This document shows, in pieces, positions 1 to 11,294 of a stretch of 64,000 nt of DNA. A program made the position numbers and the translations under genes. The stretch's first letter is position 1, and each line of letters starts with the position of its first letter. This DNA comes from Gamarada debralockiae. Its lineage: Eukaryota; Ascomycota; Leotiomycetes; Helotiales; Hyphodiscaceae. Location of the stretch: positions 1-64,000 of the forward strand of contig NXFV01001733.1 in the NCBI GenBank assembly GCA_002803225.1, in the 5' to 3' direction. Under the pieces are notes generated by a model, which was not told where the DNA came from, did not search any database, and saw only the letters and a program-made list of their open reading frames with translations.

Positions 1-3000
1 TTATATCACACGAGCGCACTAGTACTACAGAACCTCTTTTTAATACAATTACTATTGTCTCCCTTCCCCTATTGCTACTTCTCCGATATACTATAATCCC
101 TCCTGCTGCCCTCCAGCTACCAGTAGCTATTACAATACACGTTCGTAACCCGTTACGCTAAGAGCTGTAGTACTAGCAACAATAATAATATACCCTTCCT
201 ACTAAAGTCTTGCAACTAAACACTACAGAACAAAGGTCTTCCTGTAATTAGCTTTTCCTTTAAGGAAGTATAGCCTACTAGTCTAGCTATCGGTTTCTTG
301 CTTAGTGGCTACCCTATAGAGTTTCTAGAAGATATCCTTTTATTCTTTATTAAAGGCATTATAAATAGGCTTCTACTAATTGTAAAGCTATTAGCGTCTT
401 CCTTGAAAGTAATTTTCTATACATTCAACTTCGTTTGGCCGACCTTTTAATATAGGTATATTAAAGTCCTTGAGACTAGTATAATAGTATTAAAGATACT
501 CCTCAATAGTAATAAGTATCTTATTTAGCTAATTATTATAATTCTATATTTTGAAATTAGCTCTTAAGTTATCTATATATATTTCGAGGAGTTTAATAGT
601 AATATAGTTTATATTAGTTATAATACTAGTAAAAAGAAACTGGAGTTACTTAAGAGTAAAGGAACTTTATAAGCCTTCTTCTATAGCGAACCTTACTTAG
701 TCTTTATTAGGGAAGAGGCTAAGCTCCTTTACTATATCTTAATAAGTTGCTAAGGTTTTGCTATCAACTATTTTGAAATCCTCCTAAGATCGAGCGGCAA
801 GATACTTTATAACTGCTCGTATATAGTAGAGTTCTCTACTTTTAATTGGATATAATACTAAGTATATAATAGTCTCCTGTCAAGTTCTCTTAATCATAAT
901 ATAGGGTTATTTAATACTATAGTCATTAATAAAGATTAGATACTTAATGTCCTTTAGTAGACTAAGGTCTCGATTTAATACTGACTCGTATTAATATCTT
1001 ATATAGAAATCCAAGATAGTTATAGGTTTGAATTTAGGACCTAGTAGCTAGTTGAAGTAAATAATTAATATTATAACGAACAATACTTTTCTAGATCCTT
1101 ATACTATTTGACCTAACTGTTTGTTCTTCAAGTGAAGATTAACTAGTATAACTAAAGGACTAATTAAGCTTATATGATATCTTAGTAGCCGCTACGCAGC
1201 CTTACTTATAGAAAGCTATCGACCTAGTTAAAAGTTATTAATTTTAGTAGAACGTTTTCCTTAATTCTTCTTCTCTTGAAGTTTATATAAAGCTATATTT
1301 GGACTTTTAAATAAATACTTGAAGAGATATAAGACAACGTTAGTAATAAAGTATATATTAACTATAATATAGTAGTTAAATTTCTTTAAGAGAAGAGGAA
1401 TATATAGTACTACCCAAGTATCCTCTTCTTTACGATGTTTATACTTAATATAGCCGTTTTCATCGATTTTAATAGTTAGTTTAACTAAATAAGAGAAGCT
1501 ATAGTAATATTCCCTTTTACCTCGCTAATTATATCGTTTGCCACAACTGTTTTTATTAAGATCAAGATAGGATTTACTATATATTATATAGCTCTTAACT
1601 ATAGCGTATAGTTTAAGGTCCTCGACTTAGTCTAGAAGTTTAGCTAATATAATCTTATTAATTGTAGAGATCGGAAACTTAAGTCGAAGTTTGCAAAGGA
1701 TATAAGTATAAGGGTACCTCCTCTTTTAGAATTTAATAATATAAATAATATATATTAAATCCCTAAAGATATTACTTCGAAGAGTATTAATAAGAGCCTA
1801 AAGTCGAGCGTGAAAGACCTTATAAACATTAAGTAAGATATTATAAAGATCTTAACTAGGGTAAAGTAACTCTTAGATCTTTAGCTATTTTAGGTTAAAT
1901 GTTATTATAATAAATAACGAAGGTTTCCCTTTAGACTTGTAGATAGTAAGTATATTTGTAACTCTTTTAGATAACTAAGCTTAGGAACTAATAAAGCTTC
2001 AAGGGAGTTTTCTAGTAAATTCAAGCGCGTTTTTATTATTATAAAAGATTAGATTATTAGAGCTGACTACTTGAGAAAAGAGTTAGGCTTAAGAAGTCCT
2101 CCTATCTCGAATAAAATTTAATTTCTTTTCCTTAATATAATATTAAGTATTATAAAGATACTCCTTAGTTAAGTGTCCAAAAAATCGAAAACGGGGTTTA
2201 TAGAGAACTTAATATTATGCCTATTCTATAAGGGTATATATTTTAATACTAATCTTCGTCCTAATTCCCTATCCTGTATAAGGCTAACTATGTGGCAGTA
2301 GTAGTAGATACTACTATAGCTTATAGAGTAGGCTAAGTAAGTTCATGAATTCAAATTTAGTCCTATCTTTGCGCTAAAACCTAAACTTCCTTAGTATTAA
2401 CTTAAGGAGATTATAAGGGTTGAGAATCGAACTAATCTCCCTACTAGACACTTGTTCTTATATTTTAATCTCTAAGTTTTGTGACAGCAAAGTTTCTTCT
2501 TATAAAGGTAGTAATATTATTTGTTATCGAGTTACTAATAATAAAAAGTAAAAGGATTAACTAAGTTGTTCTATTATTAGATTAAATTCCTATTGTCCTT
2601 TAATCTCTAAAGTAATAATATTATAATTACTATCAACTACTATCTTTACAATAGTTCAAAGTCATCGAATATAGGGATTAACCTCTTTAAGAAGAGCCTT
2701 CCATTTTAAGACTATATTTATAGGCATATTATTCCGCTTAGCGTATTACTCGTGGCCCTTTTAATTAAAGAGGAACCACTTAATCGATATAGTATTATTA
2801 TTATCTTCTCGGCTAAGATCTAGGTAAAACTTAGAGAGAAAGTAATAGCTACGCTCTAAAACAATGACATTTACTAGTCTAATAAAGCTCTTAGATAGAC
2901 TACTAGCCTACTATAAAGATATAAACGCAAAGGTATTATTAAGCTATCGCTAGAGTAGCTATAGGTCCTTATAGTTATTATTTAGCTAGCATTTAAAAGG

Positions 3001-6000
3001 TAGGGGATACTTAGGGAGGTTAAGAATATAGGATTTATAGCTATTAGTATAATAGAATCTATACTTCTCCTTAATCTTTAGGGTATTCAAGAGTTTAGTA
3101 TAACAGTAATTGCATTAAAGTATTCAGCTAGCTTTAAATAGAGAAACAGTCTTATACTTTAATCTTAAATACTATAGAAGTATATCGTTTTAAGGCAGGT
3201 CTTGTTGTATATAATGTATTCGGGTGATATAATTTTAGACTATAGTAGTAGTTTAAGCTTATCGAACTTGAGTATTAATAGAGCTGTCCGTTAGAAAGCG
3301 AATTTAGGGTCAAGTTGCACGACTTAGTAGGGTAGAGAGTAAAGAGGGCGTTTGTAGATATCGTTAAGATTATAAGGTCTGCCTTTTTTTGAATTAGCGG
3401 CGTTTATTTTCGTTTTGTCGTATAGTATTATCTTAGAGTCTTCAAGTATTTTAATTAACAGATTTATTAGTCGCAAAGCGAAGTTAAGGTCTCAAAGGCA
3501 TTAGAGAAAAAACGTTATTTAAAAAGGAATTAAGTAATTCTAAAGAAGGGAAATTTATTATACGTATATACAAATAAAATATTTATAATAATATTAATCT
3601 TAATGTATAGTTTTGTGCCTTTATTTTAAAGGGAAAGAGAGAAAGGATAATATATAATAATCACTTTAGATATAATACTTAGAACTATAGGAGTAATTTA
3701 AGAAACCCATATTATAAGCAAAATCTAATTTAAGGAAAAACTATATCTTAAGCTCAAAAGAGTTAGAGCTGTGCTATTAAAACTCTAAACAGGGATATAA
3801 GATAGTTTTTATCGAATCAAATAATAAATTAATATAAAATTATAAATATATTAATATTTAAGAAGAGAAGAATTATAAAGTGCGAAAGAACCCTATAAGA
3901 GAGTCTAAAACTAAGCCTAAAAAAGCATACTAATATACTATAGTGTAAATCTCATTAGTAGTTATATCTGTGAAATGATAGCACATGTATAAACTAAAAA
4001 CGAAAACTATAAGATAATATTATAATATATTAGGGTTTAAGCGTAAAAATTTATATATAAAGAGTAAAGATATATCTATTAAGTAAAGTGTCTTATTATA
4101 GGCTTTAATAAAGATAGGGATTTTGATACGTAAGGCTAGATAGTCAGCTGATTATACCTAATACAGCAGGATTTAAAACGTGAGCGATACTCGGATAGGT
4201 AGCTTAAGGGACTCTAACAATACTTAATAATTTGTATATAAAAATAAAAATATATCTATTAAGAAAAGTATCTTATTACAAGTTTTGATAGAGGTAGGGA
4301 TTTCGATACACAAGGCCAGATAATTAGCTAATTATACTAGTACTAACAGAGAAAGATATAAAATATAATTTAATATAGGGAAAGACAGTATAGGGAATCG
4401 TAACGACCTCCAATAATTTGTACGCAAAGAAGGAAAAGATATCCGTTTAGTAAGATATCTTGTTTTAAGTCTTGACTAAGATAGGGATTTTGATAGTCAA
4501 GGACAAAAACTAAGACTTTGTCCTAGTAAGACCTAAGTAACTTATAAGACGTAGTTAATATATAGAAATAAGGCATAAGAAACTCTAATAGTATAGGATT
4601 ACTTATATACAAAGAAGGTATTAATATCTAAAATATAAAGGAAGTAAAGGAGTGTTTAGTAAAGATAAAGCAGATATAATTTACATATAGATAAACCAAA
4701 GTTATAAAAATTAGCCTTAGAGAATTTTAAAATCAATATAAGTTTCACAATATAAATAGACTAGAGCACAAATTAAACTACAATTAAGTAATTACTAGAG
4801 GCTAAATTATATAAAAAGTACCTAATTCTTCTTCTATAAATTGCACTTTACCTTCTTCTTTAGGGGAGGATTATCAGCGCTATACAAATTATCGCCCTTA
4901 GCGTCATCTTTATTATTAGACCTATTAACCTCTTCTAATACTTTAATGTCTACAAACCCCTCTACAGAACTGCCGATAGAGCTGTAGTCTCCTCGTACTG
5001 TAGTAGGAGAAGGTTCTAGGTCAACTAATTATTAAGTAGTAGTAGAACTCTTGACTTAAGCTAATATTAACGCCTTAGAAGAACTAGCCTCAAAGAGATT
5101 ACTAGAAGGGAGTAGAGGAAGCTTACTAGGAGTACTAGAAGTCAAAGATTTAGGGCCCCGTCGATATTTAGAAGTTAGTGTTTAAGGAAGACTGCCTTGT
5201 CTAATATTAAATACTCTAATACATATTAAAATACTAGTAAAATTAATAATCTCTTTCAAAAGTATTACAAGGAGGTCTATCGTTCTCGTGAAAGTAGTTA
5301 TTTGACTAAACGCTTATCCTACCTATACTCTAGTAACTATAACTAATAATCTAATATTAGGGGTTTAAAAGCTCCTCTATTACTTATTTTGTTAAATAAG
5401 GACTTGGATAGGAATTAATATCCCTTTAATAACTGTCGGACTATCTAGGCCGCTATTATTGTATACTCTTACAATAGTATCGAAGCCCTTAAATATATTT
5501 CCCTTTATTTGGACGAATTTCGTAATATATCCAGCAAAAGACAACTATGGCGACATATATAGTTCAAGTGTACTATTAATTTTAGATCCCTTAATACTAT
5601 AAATATTAAGAAAAGTAGTAAGATACAAAGAGATAAAATTAGACTTACTAATAAAAGGAATAAACAGTCAAATAGAATTAACGTCGTTCTATGCCCAAAT
5701 TGCATAAGATTAAGGCACTAATAACAAAGGCTTAGCTATCTGCAATTAAGTAGTTGCCTAGCTCTAGGAACTATTTATTTATAGTACTATCGATTTGTAT
5801 TTCTTGAGTAAGATTGTAAGTAATAACAGCCGCTTTCTTACTAGTACCTATAATTATACCTCCTATAATATTAAAGACAAATCCACTAGTTATAAAGATC
5901 TCGAAGATATTAATTAAGCTAAAGAACTTATAGATAAAGAACTTAAATACTCTATAGAGAGAATCTTTTTTAAAAGGGGAAAGGCTTAAGGTAAGAGGAA

Positions 6001-6600
6001 CAAGAGCGTTAAGATTTATATTAATAGTTCTTATTAAAGAGGTAACTGTATTAAATAGAATAGTAGTAGTATCTGGGAGAAGGAATAGATATAGGAGTAA
6101 CGGTATATATAATTTTTAGATAGGAGTATTACTTTCAAAGGAGGACTAGGCTAACTTTAGCTATTAATCAAAGAAAGAGATAGAAACTAGCAATAAAACG
6201 CGTATACTATATATACTATAATATATAAGAATAATATTTAATTAAGAGTAAGGGGGGAAAGATAATATAAGACTGTGAGTATTAGAGACTAGGGAGGGGT
6301 TATTAGAAAAGCATTATCCTAGAGCTGAAGGAACGGTTAAACGGTAAAAAGAATAAAGAGATTTTATTAGCTTTAAATACAAGGACTATTAAAATTGCAA
6401 CTATTTAAGATATAATCTTACCTTCTAATCTAAATTAAGTAGTATTATAATACCTATAGAAGTATAGAGTTAAATTCTATTTAGAAAGCTAATTAAGATA
6501 ATAATTATAATTTAAAATTAAAAAATTTAGATTAAAATTGACAGAGTTATAAATTAATAAACTTAAGTTGATCGTAATCTTAATTTTAGTGTTCCTCACG
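1..6600. repeat. AT-rich, RIP-like degraded transposable-element block
   Basis: About 6.6 kb with no credible coding frame. The sequence is rich in TA, TT and AA steps, and CA and TG steps are scarce (for example, only one or two TG steps in 541-660). That pattern on both strands is the classical result of repeat-induced point mutation, which turns CpA into TpA in duplicated DNA. Stops fall in every frame and the longest open frame (5505-5705, minus) is leucine-rich by composition only. I could not recognise a transposase, reverse transcriptase or integrase. Composition changes at about 6590-6620, where CpA, TpG and GC-rich words return. Mutated retro- or DNA transposons are the best explanation. 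Confidence 0.8.
4040..4620. repeat. degenerate tandem repeat, ~180-187 bp unit, about three copies
   Basis: A block reading TATCTATTAAG, then TCTTATTA, then ATAGGGATTT, then a GATA(C)..AAGG word recurs. The TAGGGA word lies at 4115, 4295 and 4482, giving spacings of 180 and 187 bp. A second marker (TTTGTATAT / TTTGTACGC / CTTATATAC followed by AAAG-like sequence) lies near 4231, 4417 and 4601. Copies differ mainly by changes of the C/T and G/A kind. The unit is inside the RIP-like block; whether it once coded for a repeated protein motif cannot be told. Confidence 0.6.
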
Positions 6601-6959
6601 TGCAATCGGAGCTTAAAAGCGCCGATGCAAGAGCTAGCTTCTTAGCTAATAGTATACTTTAAATCTGACACTAAAAATCATAGCCAATCAACGATCTTAG
6701 ACCGGCCACCAATCAGCGATCTTAGACGAACGGGAAATAGGTTTATACTATTTAGAAGTGTTGTCATGTGACCGTCGCAAGTACCGCGATTGGACTGCAA
6801 CATGCGCGCAACAGAGCAGCTAGATTTAGCGGGCCCTAGCCGCACCAGGTTGGCATCCATCTCTCTTTTCTACCACGTTAGGCTGGCATCGAGACTTGAT
6901 CTTGGGAATGTCCATGCTCTCAAATCTCTAGGAACATCGGGCAGAAGCAGACGAGCACA
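6601..6959. other. transition zone and probable NLR promoter
   Basis: GC content rises from the AT-rich block and no coding frame is supported. It should hold the promoter and 5' leader of the NLR gene that begins at about 6960. A near-exact duplicated 18-19 bp word (CAATCA..CGATCTTAGAC) occurs at about 6685-6703 and 6710-6726. Confidence 0.4.
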
Positions 6960-9900
6960 ATGGTGAGTTGGCGATCATGGTCGGGAATATGCTGACCGTC
7001 GACACGAGAACAGCCATTGCGACAACTCTTTCCCGATCCCCAGAGCTCGGCCGGCAAACCAGCTAAGGTTGAGTACGTGGAACTCCTGTCTTTCATGCTC
7101 CTGCTAATAAATCTAGTATCATCGCCGTCCATGGTCTAAACCCTCGAAGTAAGAAAGACGCTGACCACGCCTGGGACACATGGCGCATGCCTCCCGGACC
7201 AAACGGACGCTTATGGCTCCGCGACGATCTCCCCCGATACGTCCCCGACTCGCGAATCTTCCTGTACGAATACAACGCGACGGCAGTCTACGGAAAGGAC
7301 AAGGATACGTTCGTCGGCAAAGCGAACGAACTGCTCGAGGTGATCCGAATAGAGAGGGACGACGTAGAGTCCCGGCCGATTCTGCTGTTGGGTCACAGCA
7401 TGGGCGGATTGCTGATCAAGCAGGCGCTCATCAACGCACACAATAACCCAAAGTATAGGCCAATCAAGGATGCGACCACAGGGTTGGCGTTCTTTGCCAC
7501 GCCACACAACGGCGGGGACTGGAAGCTGGTGAGCCTTGGAGGCATAGCGGCCAAGATCGCAACTGCGGCGGGATTCCAGAAAGGGGACAATGTGCTGGAG
7601 ACGCTGGATAAGGGGAGCATCTTTTCAGACATCATGCGAGAGTCTTTTAGACACCAATTGTTGAAATACGACATCATCTCGTTCTGGGGCGCTCTAGACA
7701 ATGTGAGTGATATTTGAAGGAGTTGTGTCTCAATGCTAATTCCACCTCCAGGTTGTTCCAATAGACAGCGCGCAGCTGGGATTGCCTGGCGATCGCGAGA
7801 ACGTCGTGAAGCTAAACGCGGACCACGGAGGAGTGTGCAAATTCGGGGAAAGCCTAACTGATCAAGACAATTTCAAGCTGGTGCGAAGCAACATCAAAGA
7901 CATGTATAAGAGCGCACTCAAGAATCGTGAGTTGAACGTCACAACTTCTGTTAGTAGGGAAGGAGGGACTACAAGGGATAAGGACATGTTGTATGCACGA
8001 TTCGCCAAGCTGGGAAGTCATGCTTGAAAATGCACTCAGGAATGGAATATCAAACAGATGTGCCTAGTTCAATGATATTATGCTAATAGTAATGGGTGGG
8101 TGTTGACAGACCACGCGTCTCAGACACTTCAACAGCAACTCCCCACGCAGTTGGAAGAGAAGGATCAGCGATGTCTGCGAGACCTTCGCCTGACCGACCC
8201 CCGCCAAGACAAAGAACGTATTTCTGCCACCAAGGGTGGCCTCCTCAAGGACTCGTACAAATGGATCCTCAACCATCGGGACTTTCAGCAGTGGCAAAGC
8301 AACAAACAGACCCGCTTACTCTGGATCAAAGGCGGCGCCGGAAAGGGCAAGACGATGCTCTTGATCGGCATCATCAACGAGTTAGAGATACTAACGAGCC
8401 GTTCCGACTCCACCTTCCCGTCCTTCTTCCTTTGCCAGAGTACCAACGATGAACTAAACAATGCCACTGCCGTCCTGCGAGGCCTAATCTACATGCTTAT
8501 CATCCACCAAAGCTGCCTCATCTCGCATGTCCGGAAGGAATATGAATATGCAGGCAAGCGACTATTCGAAGACAACAATGCCTTCTACTCCTTATCCGAA
8601 ATCTTCCAGAATATGCTGCACGATCCAAGGTTGACCGAGGTGTATTTGATTGTCGACGCGCTAGACGAATGTGAAAGTGGACTCGAGAAGCTTCTAGGCA
8701 TGATCACTAGCACAACTTTAGCCCCGTCCTCTCGGGTTAAGTGGATCCTATCCAGCCGAGAGAGGCCCGATATTGAGCGGCAGTTGGCTGCTGACAAGGC
8801 AGGGTTGAGACTTAGTCTCGAGGTGAACGCAGAACTCGTATCTCAAGCCATTGGCGCATACATCGACTACAAGGTCTCCCTGCTGACACAACTAGGAGAC
8901 GACAAAGCACTGCAGGATCAGGTCCGTCAACAACTCCGCGACAAGGCTGACGGTACCTTCTTGTGGGTAGCCCTGGTCTTCGAGGAGCTCAAACAAATAA
9001 TCGCGGCTGTCGATGTGACGAGTGTTCTCGGTAGTGTTCCACACGGATTGAATTCTGCTTACGATAGGATGATGGCCCAGATACAGAAACGCCGGCAGTA
9101 CAGTGAGTCCTGCTACCGTGTTCTTGCAGTCACCACCCTTGCGCATCGCCCGCTCCACCTGCTTGAACTACGATCCTTGGCTGGCCTAGGAAGGCGAACA
9201 ATGGATGAGATGTCGAGACACGTCCACTTGTGCAGCTCATTCCTCACGATTCTCGAAAATCATGTGTATCTTATCCACCAGTCGGCCAAGGAGTATCTCA
9301 CCGATAAAGCAGAGGGCAAATTATACCCTTCCGAGCGGGGGCGCATCCACTTCGACATGTTTACTCGGTCGCTTACCATCATGTCCGAGACTTTACAACA
9401 GGACATCTATAAGCTGGGTCATCCTGGAATCCTTATCAACGAAATCAAATCGCCAAACCCAGATCCGCTTGCAGCTGTGCGATACTCTTGTGTCTATTGG
9501 GTTAAGCATCTCCGCTTAATCCCAGAGCAGATTCTAGTCAGCGAGAACAAATTATTAGATAATGGAGCTATCTTTACTTTCTTCGAGATACATTTCCTCC
9601 ACTGGCTTGAAGCATTGAACCTAATTAGAGAGTTATCAGAAAGTATCGGCATAATTGACAGCTTGCTAGACGTAAGTCACTCAGTAACAAGTGCGACCAC
9701 TTACTAAAATAAGATTATTCAGCTTACAACAGGCACTAAACTAACTGCGTTCCTTCACGATGCAAGGCGATTTGTCCTTAGCTACTGCCCAATAGCTGAC
9801 TCGTCGCTCCTCCAGCTCTACTCTTCTATACTTCTCTTCGCCCCGAAAGCAAGTATTATTCGAAATATATTCCAGAATTGTATACCGAGTTGGATTTCAC

Positions 9901-11294
9901 AGCAGCCAAAGGTAGAGTCAAGTTGGAATACTGTTCTGCAGACGCTCGAGGGCCACAGCAGCTCGGTCTGCTCTGTTGCCTTCTCCCACGACTCGAAGCT
10001 GCTAGCGTCGGCGTCAGACGATCACACGATCAAGATCTGGGACGCGAGTACTGGCTTCTGCCAGCAGACGCTCGAGGGCCACAGCAGCCTGGTCTACTCT
10101 GTAGCCTTTTCCCACGACTCGAAGCTGCTAGCGTCAGCGTCGGGCGATCGCACGATTAAGATCTGGGACGCGAGCACTGGCTCCTGCCAGCAGACGCTCG
10201 AGGGCCACAGCAGCCGGGTCTTCTCTGTAGCCTTCTCCCACGACTCGAAGCTGCTAGCGTCAGCGTCGGGCGATCGCACGATTAAGATCTGGGACGCGAG
10301 CACTGGCTCCTGCCAGCAGACGCTCGAGGGCCACAGCAGCTCGGTCCGCTCTGTTGCCTTCTCCCACGACTCGAAGCTGCTAGCGTCGGCGTCAGACGAT
10401 CACACGATCAAGATCTGGAACGCGAGCACCGGCTCCTGCCAGCAGACGCTCGAGGGCCACAGCAGCCGGGTCTACTCTGTAGCCTTCTCCCACGACTCGA
10501 AGCTGCTAGCGTCAGCGTCGGGCGATCGCACGATTAAGATCTGGGACGCGAGCACTGGCTCCTGCCAGCAGACGCTCGAGGGCCACAGCAGCTCGGTCAA
10601 CTCTGTAGCCTTCTCCCACGACTCGAAGCTGCTAGCGTCAGCGTCGGGCGATCGCACGATTAAGATCTGGGACGCGAGCACTGGCTCCTGCCAGCAGACG
10701 CTCGAGGGCCACAGCAGCCTGGTCCTCTCTGTAGCCTTCTCCCACGACTCGAAGCTGCTAGCGTCAGCGTCGGGCGATCGCACGATTAAGATCTGGGACG
10801 CGAGCACTGGCTCCTGCCAGCAGACGCTCGAGGGCCACAGCAGCCGGGTCTTCTCTGTAGCCTTCTCCCACGACTCGAAGCTGCTAGCGTCAGCGTCGGG
10901 CGATCGCACGATTAAGATCTGGGACGCGAGTACTAGTACCTGCCACCAGACAGTTGCAGTTAACGCTTACGTCACGAGTTTATTATTCGATAGTATAGAC
11001 TTGAACCTTCTTACAAACGTTGGTAGTATTAAGGTCGACAGAACAGGGCTCTTTGCTATGTCTGAACATCCTCAAGAGGAAAACGATAAAGGTGATTGCC
11101 AAGGATTAGGCATTAGCGGGTCGTGGGTCAAATGGAATACACAGAATTTGCTCTGGTTACCACCCAACTACCGGGCGGTAACGAATGATATTTCACCGTC
11201 GAGGTCGATAGTCGCTAGTGGCTGTTCATCTGGGAAGGTCTTTATTATCGGATTCTCATTAGCTAAATGTTCACAACTCTTTAGACGGCTATAA
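6960..11294 (+). CDS. NLR-type protein: SesB-like alpha/beta hydrolase - NACHT - WD40 repeats
   Basis: Six exons join in frame: 6960-6962 (ATG only), 7014-7072, 7117-7702, 7752-7926, 8110-9671 and 9723-11294, giving 1318 residues. The N-terminal part is a serine hydrolase of the SERAC1/SesB kind (VHGLNPR near residue 30, nucleophile elbow GHSMGG at 113-118). Next comes a NACHT NTPase with Walker A GGAGKGKT at about 349-356 and Walker B LIVDALDEC near 454-462. From about residue 870 there are eight 42-residue WD40 units, then a divergent C-terminal propeller part (WNTQNLLWLP). Family knowledge: such STAND proteins act as intracellular sensors in fungal non-self recognition; the ligand is unknown. 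The body is supported by continuous frames across all splice sites. The ATG-only first exon is the weakest part: no other upstream ATG is in frame, because stops intervene. The gene looks intact beside a RIP-degraded block. Confidence 0.9.
9945..10952 (+). repeat. eight tandem 126-bp WD40-coding units
   Basis: The word CTCGAGGGCCACAGCAG starts exactly every 126 bp at 9945, 10071, 10197, 10323, 10449, 10575, 10701 and 10827, so each unit encodes 42 residues. Units are almost identical. Differences concentrate at unit residues 7 and 9 (S/L/R and C/Y/F/R/N/L) and at 25 and 27 (D..H or G..R). Single changes occur at 33 (N in unit 4) and 38 (F in unit 1), and the last unit drifts at its end. Units 1 and 4 share a set of silent and replacement differences; units 3 and 8 are nearly the same. 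This is the pattern of concerted evolution with diversified exposed positions known from HET-E/HET-D-type proteins. Confidence 0.95.

Noticed and set aside
10472..10909. 145-residue repetitive frame on the minus strand, and a similar one at 10094-10303
   Set aside because: It is the mirror of the WD40-coding array in another frame; the plus-strand reading gives clean WD40 units joined to a NACHT protein.
9945..10952. Regular repeats that might suggest a CRISPR or satellite array
   Set aside because: Period 126 keeps the reading frame and encodes WD40 units; there are no repeat-spacer blocks.
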